Source: Streptomyces flaveus | GTDB taxonomy: Bacteria > Actinomycetota > Actinomycetes > Streptomycetales > Streptomycetaceae | Assembly: GCF_014647675.1 (NCBI RefSeq) | Contig: NZ_BMPQ01000001.1 | Location: forward strand, 331,194-395,193 | DNA length: 64,000 nucleotides | Direction of reading: 5' to 3' | Part shown: positions 1-7,776 of the stretch, piece by piece | How positions within the stretch are numbered: position 1 is the first letter of the stretch | Layout of the letters: every line of letters begins with the position of its first letter | The notes under the pieces: model-generated | What the model saw: the letters and a program-made list of their open reading frames with translations, nothing else | Database searches by the model: none | Told to the model about the DNA's origin: nothing | Program-made: the position numbers and the translations under genes

Positions 1-512
1 CGGACGACCGGGTCGACCGCGGAGAACGGCTCGTCCATCAGCAGGATCGGCGGGTCCGCGGCCAGCGCGCGGGCCACACCGACCCGCTGCTGCTGGCCGC
101 CGGAGAGCTGGTACGGGTAGCGGCGGGCCATGTCCTTGTCGAGGCCGACCCGTTCCATCAGCTCGGCCGCCCGGGCGCGGGCACGCTGCTTGGACCAGCC
201 CAGCAGCCGCGGCACCGTGGCGATGTTGTCGAGGATGGTGCGGTGCTGGAAGAGCCCGGCGTTCTGGATGACGTAACCCATGGAACGGCGCAGGGCGTTG
301 ACCGGCTGACGCTGAACGTCCTGGCCGTCGACCCGGATCGTGCCGCTGCTGGGCTCGATCATGCGGTTGATCATGCGCAGCGTGGTGGTCTTGCCGCACC
401 CCGAGGGCCCGACGAGCACGGTGATGGAGTGGTTCGGAATCTGGAGGGACAGGCGATCGACGGCCACCGTGCCGTCGGCATATCGCTTGCTGACATCTTC
501 GATGGCTATCAA
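1..512 (-). CDS. Glycine betaine/proline-type ABC transporter ATP-binding protein (3' end outside window)
   Basis: This is the ATPase subunit of an importer, most like the OpuCA/ProV branch that powers uptake of quaternary-amine osmoprotectants. About 170 residues are visible. They include a Walker A motif GPSGCGKTT, a Q-loop in VIQNAG, the ABC signature LSGGQQQR and a Walker B ILLMDEP followed by FSAVDP. The text [13 protein letters not shown] after Walker A is typical of the OpuCA branch. I place the start at a TTG at 510-512 because a GAAGGG ribosome-binding site lies about nine bases upstream and the domain begins at once ([14 protein letters not shown]). No in-frame ATG fits. The D-loop, H-loop and any CBS domains lie before position 1. 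The permease and binding-protein genes are not in view, so the substrate is inferred from family resemblance only. Confidence 0.93.
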   Translation of the reverse strand, partial: MIAIEDVSKRYADGTVAVDRLSLQIPNHSITVLVGPSGCGKTTTLRMINRMIEPSSGTIRVDGQDVQRQPVNALRRSMGYVIQNAGLFQHRTILDNIATVPRLLGWSKQRARARAAELMERVGLDKDMARRYPYQLSGGQQQRVGVARALAADPPILLMDEPFSAVDPVV

Positions 513-633
513 GCGTCGAAACCCTTCGGGAACGGCATGGCCCGTACGTGGCGCGATCACGTGCACGAGGGTGCGAAGTCTAGCCAGTCGGTGGCTGTCT
601 GCGATCGGGCCGGGGCCTGTTGGTGCCACTCTG

Positions 634-1716
634 CTACCCGGGTGTGATCACCACGGTTACCGTGCGGTTTCGTGCGGCTGTGTCGTACGGGGCGTCCTGC
701 TGGTCCGCGCTGGTGGTGGTGAACGCCGTGAGGGGTTTGCCGCTGGCGGCGCTGAGTTCGCGGGCGGCCACGAGGGCGCGCCACAGGGCGAGGACGGAGC
801 CGCCGCTGCGGGGGGCGCCGGGGACGGTGGCGGCGTGGCCGTGGATCTCGATGCGCGCCTGTCGTCCGGCCAGGCGGTCGCCGAGGACGGCGAGTCGGTC
901 GGCGCCGGCCGGGGTGAGCCGGTCACCCTCGGCGAACAGGCCCTCGGTGAAGGCAACTTCCACGGAGTTCCCGCGTACGACGGGGCGCAGGCCCGGGGCC
1001 CGCAGCTCTCGGGCCAGGGCGTCGGCAGCGTCGGCCTTGCGGGCGCTCTCGCGTGCCCGCTGCCGTGCCAGATCCGCCTCGTGATCGGCTGCGATGCGCT
1101 GGGCGATCCGTTCCGCCTCGGCCTGTTCCGCCTGTTCCGCCTGTTGGGCCGGTGCGGCGCTGTGCCCTGCCGGTTGACGGTCGGCGGTGGCGTCGGTGAG
1201 CGCGAACGTTCCCGCCGTGACGGCGGCCACCACGCACACCGCGGCGGCCAGTGCCGTACGGGTACGGTTCCGGGCGAGCGCCGCCCGTGGACCACCGCGG
1301 CCGAGCCGGGCGATCCGCGCGAGCCCGGCCGCTGCCGCCGGATCCCCCGGGTGCCGCTCCTGTACGCGTCGCCAGTGCGCCGCCGCCTCGGGCAGCTCGC
1401 CCCGCTGGGCGTGCACGCGGGCCAGCAGATCGAGTACGTCCCGGTGGCCGCCGACGGCGGGATCGTCGGCGGAGCGCAACAGCCGCAGAGCTTCGTCCAG
1501 TTCACCGGAGCGGGCCGCCGCCCGGGCGCGCGAGACGAGGAGCCCGACCCGGAGGGGGCTCACGGCAGAGGCCGTATCGCCGGAGTCCGTGCTTCCTGGG
1601 TCCGTACGTCCGGACGCTGCGCCTCCGGACGCGGGGCCTCCGGAGGAGGTGTCTCCGGACGCCGTACGACCTGACCGCGCACCGTCGGCTGCCGGGATTC
1701 GGGATGTGGTGGTCAC
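634..1716 (-). CDS. TPR/OmpA-like single-pass membrane protein of the Hsp70 operon
   Basis: A 360-residue protein, last gene of the operon. Residues about 1-45 are a low-complexity Ser/Gly/Thr/Asp linker. Residues about 50-125 resemble tetratricopeptide helices (LRVGLLVSRARAAARSGELD, ending in a repeat with HWRRVQERHPGD). One hydrophobic segment (LAAAVCVVAAVTAGTFAL) follows, then an Ala/Glu/Arg-rich predicted coiled coil. The C-terminal about 120 residues look like an OmpA/MotB-type fold (LTPAGADRLAVLGDRL, then IEIHGHA). I chose the GTG at 1714-1716 because GAGGAG lies six bases upstream. The reading frame runs open far upstream through the Hsp70 gene, but that part is an out-of-frame shadow. 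It sits 23 bases after the Hsp70 stop and is probably co-transcribed. It might anchor the chaperone system at the membrane or cell wall, which is inference. Confidence 0.8.
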   Translation of the reverse strand: MTTTSRIPAADGARSGRTASGDTSSGGPASGGAASGRTDPGSTDSGDTASAVSPLRVGLLVSRARAAARSGELDEALRLLRSADDPAVGGHRDVLDLLARVHAQRGELPEAAAHWRRVQERHPGDPAAAAGLARIARLGRGGPRAALARNRTRTALAAAVCVVAAVTAGTFALTDATADRQPAGHSAAPAQQAEQAEQAEAERIAQRIAADHEADLARQRARESARKADAADALARELRAPGLRPVVRGNSVEVAFTEGLFAEGDRLTPAGADRLAVLGDRLAGRQARIEIHGHAATVPGAPRSGGSVLALWRALVAARELSAASGKPLTAFTTTSADQQDAPYDTAARNRTVTVVITPG

Positions 1717-1739
1717 CGTCAACTCCTCGTTCTCATCCG

Positions 1740-4259
1740 CTACTTGACCCCGCCGGTCTTCCGGTCGACCGCGTCCGCGCCGCCCGGCGGCAGCAGCTGG
1801 CGCAGCCGATTGTTGACCTGGGCGAGGGCCTCGCGGTCTCCCGCGGCGACGGCCCTGCGACCCTCGAAGATCGCGGCGTCCGCCTGGCCCGGCGGGTACA
1901 TCTCGTCGCGCGCCTCGACCAGCGAGGTGAACACCAGGAATTCCCAGGAGTCGCTGCGGCGCAGCAGCTCGACGTGGAAGGCCGCGGCCTTCTTGATGAG
2001 CCGCTTCAGGTCCGCCGGAGTGGCCTCGTCCCCGAGCGAACTGGCACGGTCGCGCAGCTTCTGCAGCTCCCGCCGGTCGGACGGTCCGCCGCCGACCTGC
2101 TCGATGTTGGTCTCGCAGGTGCTCAGCAGATCCCACAACTCGCGCTGCAGCTCGGGGATCTGGATCGACTCCTCGATGTCGTCGAGCTGGGCCTCCAGAT
2201 CGCGGATGCGGCGGTCGCTTGTGACGGCCGCACCCGTGTCGACGGCGGCGGCGTCCACCTCCTTGCGCAACTGGGGAAGGGTGTTCTGCTCGGTGAGGTC
2301 CTCCAGTTCCGTCCGGGCCTGGTCCGCGTACACCTCGTCGGCCTGTTCGCGCAGGTCGAGTGCCCGCTGCTCCAACTCGCGCAAACGGTCGACCAACTCG
2401 GGGTGCTGGGGCGGCAGCAGCTCGGAGCGGTTGATCGTCGCCTCGAACTCCTGCTGTACGAGGGGGATGTAGGCGGTGACGAGGACCTCCCGGTTCGAGG
2501 CCTGGATCTCGAAGGTCACCTCGACCTCGCTCTCCGCGGGCAGGTCGATCCGGACGTCCCTGGGGCGGATCTCCAGCAGCCCGACCCGGGTGTTGCGGTC
2601 GGCGCGCCTGCGTTCCCCCTCCAACAGCGGGATACGGATGACGGCGTCGGGTTCGGAACGGCGCAGCGGGATGGTCGTCCGGTAGGTCTTCGTGACCATC
2701 GCCGGCAGCGCTGTGCCCTTGCGGAGCAACGGGTCGAACGTACCGTCGGCCGCTCCGATGCCGTTCGCCCTCCCGATGCCGAGGGTGCCGGTCAGCACCG
2801 CGTCGCCCGGCACGACGGCCGCGTGGCCGATGGACAGGGTGTCCCCGGTCAGCTTCTGCCGGGTGCCGGAGTCGTCCGTGAGCTCCACGGTGAAGCGGGA
2901 CCTGGTGCCCGCGTCGATGGCCACCTCGGTGTAGAAGGAGCCGTCCGGGCTGAGTCCGGTGCGGGGCCCGCGGAAGGGCGGCTGCCCTTCCGGGTTGCTC
3001 AGGGTGACGGCGTACCGCGTCCAGTCCACCGTGCTGCCGCTGCCGAGCCGGCCGGAGACGGGGATTCCGGTGGTGTCGACGGACTGCGCGGGGTAGTTGA
3101 GGTCCACCGTGAACTCGCCCGGCGCGGCCTGCCGTTGCTTCTTCGGCAACCGGACCGAACGGGCGAAGACCGCGGCGCCGCGCGCCACCACCGTGGTGGC
3201 GTCCTGGCTGTGGTCGAGCTGGATGCCGGGCCCGTCCACCGGGTCGGCCAGCAGATCGCGCAGCCCCGGGCTGAGCGTGGCCCCGCCGACCAGCAGCAGC
3301 CGGTCGATGTGGTCGGGGCGCAGCGAACTCTGGGCCAGGGCGTCCCGGCAGAGCCGTACGGCGCGGGTGTAGAACGGCAGCGCCAGGTCGTCGAGGGCGC
3401 CCCGGGTCAGGGTGAACTCGAACGGCTCGGTGCCGCCACTGCCGTCCTCCAGGTCGGCGTAGATCTCGACCGAGGGCTTGCGGGACAGCTCGATCTTGGC
3501 GTTCTCCGCCGCCAGCTTGAGCCTGGCAAAGTTCTTGAGCCAGCGCTGCTGGTTGCTCCGGGTGAAGTCGGTGAGACCGAGGTCGCGTCGCACCGCCGGG
3601 GCCAGCAGGTCGTCGACCACAGCCCAGTCGATGAGCTTCCCGCCGAGATACGGATCGCCCGCGTGCTGGATCAGCTGGAGCTCGCCGTCGCGCTTGCTCA
3701 TCACGGCCGCGTCGAAGGTGCCGCCGCCGAAGTCGAACACCATCCAGCGGGCGGAGTCCGAGGCGTCCTGCACGCCGTACGCGATCGCCGCGGCGGTCGG
3801 CTCCTGGACCAGGGGGCAGTGCTCGCCGAGCCCGGCCAGGGCCGCGGCGGCGGACGTGGCGTTGTTCTGGTTCATCGCGAAGGAGGCGGGGACGGTGATC
3901 ACCGCCGCCTCCGGCTGGTACCCGTACTCGTGCGCCGCGTCCTGGCGCAGCGACTTGAGCACCTCGGCGGAGAGCTGCTCGGGGGTGAGCGAGACTCCGG
4001 CGCGGCCGAACCGGCGGTGGGCGCCGGCGGCCCCCATCTCCAGCTTGAACTCGGCGTAGGCGTTCTCCGGGTCGTCCTCCGTGCGCTCCCGGGCCCGCCT
4101 GCCCACGTGGATCACGCCCTCCTTGGGCATCCACACGGCGGACGGTGTGCAGTCCCAGCCGTCGTTGTTCTTGATGACCCGTACGCCGTCGTCCTCCGCC
4201 ACCGCGATGGCGCTGTTCGTGGTGCCGAGGTCGATGCCGAAGTCGATCGTTTCACGCAC
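1740..4259 (-). CDS. Hsp70-family chaperone, long form (839 aa)
   Basis: This is an ATP-driven chaperone of the Hsp70/actin superfamily. The N-terminal half carries the nucleotide-binding motifs: phosphate-1 IDLGTTNSAIAV at residue 9, VITVPASF near 120, phosphate-2 VFDFGGGTFDAAVM near 175, and the adenosine motif LLLVGGATLSPGL near 345. The middle part (about 400-600) looks like a beta-rich substrate-binding region. The last 230 residues are charged and helical, and are longer than in DnaK (usually about 610-640 aa in total). There is no DnaK-like EEVD or acidic tail; it ends GGVK. It starts with GTG and overlaps the GrpE-like gene by eight bases, so translation is probably coupled. The context suggests a specialised Hsp70 with its own partners and not the housekeeping dnaK. 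Its clients are unknown. Confidence 0.92.
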   Translation of the reverse strand: MRETIDFGIDLGTTNSAIAVAEDDGVRVIKNNDGWDCTPSAVWMPKEGVIHVGRRARERTEDDPENAYAEFKLEMGAAGAHRRFGRAGVSLTPEQLSAEVLKSLRQDAAHEYGYQPEAAVITVPASFAMNQNNATSAAAALAGLGEHCPLVQEPTAAAIAYGVQDASDSARWMVFDFGGGTFDAAVMSKRDGELQLIQHAGDPYLGGKLIDWAVVDDLLAPAVRRDLGLTDFTRSNQQRWLKNFARLKLAAENAKIELSRKPSVEIYADLEDGSGGTEPFEFTLTRGALDDLALPFYTRAVRLCRDALAQSSLRPDHIDRLLLVGGATLSPGLRDLLADPVDGPGIQLDHSQDATTVVARGAAVFARSVRLPKKQRQAAPGEFTVDLNYPAQSVDTTGIPVSGRLGSGSTVDWTRYAVTLSNPEGQPPFRGPRTGLSPDGSFYTEVAIDAGTRSRFTVELTDDSGTRQKLTGDTLSIGHAAVVPGDAVLTGTLGIGRANGIGAADGTFDPLLRKGTALPAMVTKTYRTTIPLRRSEPDAVIRIPLLEGERRRADRNTRVGLLEIRPRDVRIDLPAESEVEVTFEIQASNREVLVTAYIPLVQQEFEATINRSELLPPQHPELVDRLRELEQRALDLREQADEVYADQARTELEDLTEQNTLPQLRKEVDAAAVDTGAAVTSDRRIRDLEAQLDDIEESIQIPELQRELWDLLSTCETNIEQVGGGPSDRRELQKLRDRASSLGDEATPADLKRLIKKAAAFHVELLRRSDSWEFLVFTSLVEARDEMYPPGQADAAIFEGRRAVAAGDREALAQVNNRLRQLLPPGGADAVDRKTGGVK

Positions 4260-4869
4260 TGCCGTGGCCTCCTTGGTCGTTGGCGTCGGGGTCGCCCGCG
4301 TGGTGGTCGCCCGCGTGGTCCGTCACGGGCGGGGCGTCTTCGGGTGCGGGCCTGCCGACGATGACCTGGCCCATCTGGATCCGTTCGCCGCGGAAGTAGA
4401 CGGAGGGCCGTACGGTCTCCAGCACCACCTCGCGGGTCAGTCCCGGCTGTTCCTCGAACACCAGGACCTCCAGGGACAGCCCGGAGTCGAAGGGCGCGCC
4501 GTCGTGCTCCTGGATCTCAAGGCCGTCGTCGGCGAGCGCCTGGCGGCTCGCGTGGACCTGTCGGCGCACCTGCCGCAGCTCGGCCGCCGAGAGCGGTCCC
4601 GCCCCCTGGTCGAGCTTGCGCAGGGCGCGCCAGATACCGAGGGCGGCACCGAGCAGGGCGTCGCTTCCGGCACCGTCCGGGGTGTCCGGGGTTACCGCGG
4701 CCTGCTCCGCGAGGGTCTCGGCGGCTTCGACCTCGGCGAGTACGGTCGCCGCCCAGTCGGCCTGGGCGGGATCGAGGAAGGGCGGGGGTACGCGGAACTC
4801 GGCCGGGTGCTTCAACTGGCCGAGTGCGGTGCGTAGTTCACGTACGCGGCGGCTGGCGTGAGGGCTCAT
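4252..4869 (-). CDS. GrpE-like nucleotide exchange factor
   Basis: About 205 residues. The C-terminal half has the layout of GrpE: a helical region (RALRKLDQGA onward), then LEIQEHDGAPFDSGLSLEV and a beta-strand region ending in YFRGERIQMGQVIVGRP. This parallels the GrpE pattern of a G-x-x-FDP motif followed by G-Y-x-L-x-x-R-V-L-R-P-A. It would release ADP from the Hsp70 encoded directly downstream, with which it overlaps by eight bases. The start at 4867-4869 is preceded by AAGGAG at good spacing; a longer frame to 4947 has no comparable site. A short Asp/His-rich tail follows the domain. The match to GrpE is partial and made by eye, so an uncharacterised helical partner protein remains possible. 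Confidence 0.65.
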   Translation of the reverse strand: MSPHASRRVRELRTALGQLKHPAEFRVPPPFLDPAQADWAATVLAEVEAAETLAEQAAVTPDTPDGAGSDALLGAALGIWRALRKLDQGAGPLSAAELRQVRRQVHASRQALADDGLEIQEHDGAPFDSGLSLEVLVFEEQPGLTREVVLETVRPSVYFRGERIQMGQVIVGRPAPEDAPPVTDHAGDHHAGDPDANDQGGHGSA

Positions 4870-4894
4870 CCCATTCTCCTTGTGCCTGTGCGGG

Positions 4895-6154
4895 TCACAT
4901 CCCGGACAGATAGCCGAACGCGACCAAGAGGCCGAGCGCGGCGACAATTGCCCCCGCCGGTCCCCAGATGAGCCCCGCCATGACCACCAGGAATGCGTAG
5001 ACGCCGAGACCGAGCTTCTTCCGCGGGGACGACTTGGCGACCGCCCGCCGCCCGGAGCGCGTGAACTGCTCGTAGATCACGTCCCAGTTCGCCTTGATCC
5101 CCGCCACGTCGCGTTCCGGGGCGATCTCGTACGCCTTCTCCGCGAGCTCGACCACCGTCTTGCGCTGTTCGGCACTCGGTGGTTTCAAGCGGTGGTACTC
5201 CAGGAGCGCGACCGCCAGATTGTTCAGCGCGACGGCGACGGCGTGCGCGGTCTCCTCGTAACGCCACTCCGGGATGAACGCCCGGAAGGGCTCGAGCCCC
5301 TCGAATTCAGGGAGGACCTTCTCCCGCATGATGTCGACGGCGTCCCCGTACATCTGGGCGTTCATCTTGTCCCTCGCGGACAGCCGGCCCTCGTGGATCT
5401 TCTCGATCGCCGCCTCCACCCTCTCCTCGAACACCTCGGGGAGCAGCTCCGAGAAGGGAGCGTGCTCCGCCCAGCCCGCACACACCCGGGCCAGCCGTGG
5501 CCCGACGCCGGGGCGGTCGGCGAGTTCCGTGAAGGGGGACGCGATCAGCCGGGGCAGCCCGTCCAGGAAGTCGTACGCCGAGTGCTCGGTGAGCCTCGGG
5601 TCGTCAAGTGCCCTGATCCGGTGGGCGATGTGCCGCCGGAACTCCGGGCGCTCCAGCAGCTCCGACCAGTGGACTGCCGCCCCACTCCACAGCCGGTCCC
5701 GCTCGTCCGTGGCGGCCTCGACGCGTCCGGCCTCCGCCTCCAGCGCCAGAGCGTGGAAACGCACCGCTTCGTCGTGGCCCTCGTGCACCGCCGCGGGGCA
5801 GCCGCAGCCGAAGTCCGTGTCCCCCCACCGCCACAGAAGCTCGTCCACCAGCCGCCGCCGCGGGTCCTGGAACTCCTCGAAGGCGATACGGACCTCGTCC
5901 TTGCGGTGCCCTCCCACCAGGGGCGAGTCCGCGTCGCCCGGCCAGGTCTCCTCGACCGCGAGGCGGGCCTCCAGACGCTGCCGGTGACTGCGTACCGCAC
6001 GGCCCTGTGCATCGGCCGGCAGTCCGGTGACGGCGAAGATGTTCCTGCGGTACAGCCGCACTCCGGCCAGGTCCGCAAAGCGGGACAGGTCGCTGGTGCC
6101 GCGTACGGCGACGTCCGGCTGCCGCGCCCCGCCGCTTGCCATGTCCTCGTGCAT
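4895..6154 (-). CDS. J-like co-chaperone with C-terminal membrane anchor
   Basis: About 420 residues. The N-terminal part (RRNIFAVTGLPADAQGRAVR, then the conserved-looking QDPRRRLVDELLWRW) resembles degenerate J-like domains in bacterial proteins that work with Hsp70. I see no HPD tripeptide. The middle is helical with scattered TPR-like segments (VALNNLAVALLEYHRL, AYEIAPERD). The C-terminus is basic (RRAVAKSSPRKK) and then has two hydrophobic segments (LGVYAFLVVMAGLIWGPAG, IVAALGLLVAFGYLSG), so the protein should be anchored with its bulk in the cytoplasm. The ATG at 6154 has GGAGGGG just upstream. An alternative ATG at 6205 overlaps the preceding stop as ATGA and would add 17 residues. It lies 25 bases before the GrpE-like gene. 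The co-chaperone role is inferred from motif and neighbours. Confidence 0.72.
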   Translation of the reverse strand: MHEDMASGGARQPDVAVRGTSDLSRFADLAGVRLYRRNIFAVTGLPADAQGRAVRSHRQRLEARLAVEETWPGDADSPLVGGHRKDEVRIAFEEFQDPRRRLVDELLWRWGDTDFGCGCPAAVHEGHDEAVRFHALALEAEAGRVEAATDERDRLWSGAAVHWSELLERPEFRRHIAHRIRALDDPRLTEHSAYDFLDGLPRLIASPFTELADRPGVGPRLARVCAGWAEHAPFSELLPEVFEERVEAAIEKIHEGRLSARDKMNAQMYGDAVDIMREKVLPEFEGLEPFRAFIPEWRYEETAHAVAVALNNLAVALLEYHRLKPPSAEQRKTVVELAEKAYEIAPERDVAGIKANWDVIYEQFTRSGRRAVAKSSPRKKLGLGVYAFLVVMAGLIWGPAGAIVAALGLLVAFGYLSGM

Positions 6155-6201
6155 GCGTCCCCTCCGCGTCGGGCCGTTCGTGTGCCGTGTGATGGGCCGT
6201 G

Positions 6202-7047
6202 TCATGTGCCGCTCCGCTGCTCGGGACCCTCGGGCGGGGCCTGCGGATACACGTACAGCCGGTAGCCGATGGTCGGGACGGTCTCCAGGATCCGGGGATG
6301 CGCCGGGTCGGGCTCGATGCGGCGGCGGACGGCGCGGACCACGCCCGCGAGGTCCGTCCTGTCGTAGCCGCGGCCCGGCGGCCACTCCTCCCGGGGCTTC
6401 CAGAGCGCGGTGATCAGCTCGTCGTGGTCGCAGGCCACCGCCTCGGCGGTCACTGCCTCGGCGCCCGATGCTTCAGTGACCGGCAGACCGCTGCCGCGCG
6501 ACACCATGTGCCGCAGAAGCTGGTGTCCCTTGGGCCGCAGTCCCTCGACGAGGGTCTCCTTGCCGCCCTCGACCCGGTACACCCGGCTGCCCACCGCGTC
6601 GTAACGGATACCGGGGCGAGCCTCCTCCTGCCCCCGTGTCTCCTGGCCCGGCGTCTCCTGCCATACGGGCGCGGGGCGGGTCGCGTGCGCGTCGATGTAC
6701 GTCAGCCGCCAGTAGAGGAGTTCCTCGTCGTCCATCATGTCGCCGAGGACCAGCAGGGTGTCACCGTGCTTCAGCAACTCCCGGCCGCGTACCGGCCGGA
6801 CCTCGCTGCCCGGCACGTCCCGTTGCAGCAGCGTGCCGTTCCTGGCGTGGTCGGTGACCCACCACTGGCCGAGCTCCAGGTCCAGGATGCAGTGCAGCCG
6901 GCTGATCCAGCCCTGTGGATCGGGGGCGAGCACGATGTCCGGCTCGTGGTTCGGCGCGACGCGGCCGACCGTGTACTGGTCGCCGTCCAGTACGTATACG
7001 CGCTCCTTCCCCGCAGGAGAGGTCACCTTCAGCTTCGCCGGTCGCAC
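6202..7047 (-). CDS. FHA-domain / winged-helix protein, first gene of the Hsp70 operon
   Basis: A 281-residue protein with two recognisable ends. Residues about 20-100 form a forkhead-associated phosphopeptide-binding domain: YTVGRV...PDIVL, then ISRLHC with the key Arg/Ser/His, and ARNGTLLQ for the Asn loop. The last about 90 residues look like an OmpR/PhoB-type winged helix, with DELITALWKPREEW, VVRAVRRRIEPDP, and the wing motif ILETVPTIGYRLYVYP. No receiver domain is present. It may read phosphorylation by a Ser/Thr kinase and control the operon or scaffold the chaperone. The GTG start at 7045-7047 follows a GGAGGTGAG sequence. The stop overlaps a possible ATG of the next gene as ATGA. Which gene it regulates cannot be seen. 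Confidence 0.82.
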   Translation of the reverse strand: MRPAKLKVTSPAGKERVYVLDGDQYTVGRVAPNHEPDIVLAPDPQGWISRLHCILDLELGQWWVTDHARNGTLLQRDVPGSEVRPVRGRELLKHGDTLLVLGDMMDDEELLYWRLTYIDAHATRPAPVWQETPGQETRGQEEARPGIRYDAVGSRVYRVEGGKETLVEGLRPKGHQLLRHMVSRGSGLPVTEASGAEAVTAEAVACDHDELITALWKPREEWPPGRGYDRTDLAGVVRAVRRRIEPDPAHPRILETVPTIGYRLYVYPQAPPEGPEQRSGT

Positions 7048-7171
7048 GCCACGCTCACCTCCGCCCTCTCTTGCGGCTTTCGCGCCTGCCTTCCCGAGTC
7101 TGCGGACTGCGCAAGCGGCTGACCATGGAAGGGAGTTGGAATCCGGATGGACACAGGACGGTTCTACCCCC

Positions 7172-7187
7172 GGGGTCCCGGGACCCC
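7172..7187. promoter_or_regulatory. Perfect 16-bp palindrome in the divergent intergenic region
   Basis: The sequence GGGGTCCCGGGACCCC reads the same on both strands. It lies in the 200-bp gap between the divergent FHA/winged-helix gene (start 7047) and the VOC gene (start 7248). Its place fits an operator, perhaps for autoregulation by the winged-helix protein, but GC-rich palindromes also arise by chance in such genomes. No clear -10/-35 pair is visible around it. Confidence 0.35.
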
Positions 7188-7247
7188 TCCCGGAGCGGCA
7201 GGCTGGGGGCGCCCCCTGGTCCCGTACGAGATCTCCAAGGAGCCGAT

Positions 7248-7652
7248 ATGCCCGACGAACCCGCCGTACACGAACTCCGCCTGGTGGTCACGGCAGCCGA
7301 CTACGACGCGGCGCTGCACTTCTACCGCGACGTCCTCGGCCTGACCGAGCGCGGCGCGTTCTCCTCCCCCGGCGGACGAGTCACCATTCTCGACGCCGGC
7401 CGGGCCACGCTGGAGCTGACGGACCCGAACCACGCCGCCTTCATCGACGAGGTCGAGGTCGGGCAGCGCGTCGCCGGCCACATCCGGGTCGCCTTCCAGG
7501 TCGACGACTCCGCCACCACCACCGCGCAGCTGGCCGCCGCCGGCGCCCAGGTACTCGCCGAACCGACCCGCACCCCCTGGAACTCCCTGAACTCCCGGCT
7601 CGAGGCCCCGGCCGCCCTCCAGCTGACCCTCTTCACCGAGCTCGACGATTAG
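7248..7652 (+). CDS. VOC-family (glyoxalase/bleomycin-resistance fold) protein
   Basis: A 134-residue single-domain protein of the vicinal-oxygen-chelate superfamily. It begins ELRLVVTAADYDAALHFYRD followed by VLGL, the usual first beta-alpha unit. A second unit starts at HIRVAFQVDDSATTTAQLAA and ends with NSRLEAPAALQLTLF. The metal-ligand positions of true glyoxalases are only partly matched, so binding or resistance functions are as likely as catalysis. I chose the ATG at 7248 because AAGGAG lies just upstream (7238-7243); a longer open frame from 6915 runs over the divergent gene and has no support. It stands alone, convergent with the LAETG protein gene. Substrate unknown. Confidence 0.85.
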   Translation: MPDEPAVHELRLVVTAADYDAALHFYRDVLGLTERGAFSSPGGRVTILDAGRATLELTDPNHAAFIDEVEVGQRVAGHIRVAFQVDDSATTTAQLAAAGAQVLAEPTRTPWNSLNSRLEAPAALQLTLFTELDD

Positions 7653-7776
7653 GCGGTGGGGTGGTTGGGCGCGGGAGGCTGGGGTCGGGTGGTCTCAGGC
7701 TCACGTCGCCGAGCTCACTCCGACCCGCTGTCCGACCTCGCGGTGGTTCGCGCCGACGGGTCGACCCCGCCTCCGC

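Noticed and set aside
634..4134. A 1166-residue open frame on the minus strand across the Hsp70 and TPR genes
   Set aside because: Only its last 360 residues are a real protein (634-1716). The rest is the out-of-frame shadow of the Hsp70 gene, Arg/Gly-rich and without domains.
6915..7652. A 245-residue version of the VOC protein starting at 6915
   Set aside because: The extra N-terminal part runs over the divergent FHA gene and has no domain. The ATG at 7248 has a good ribosome-binding site.
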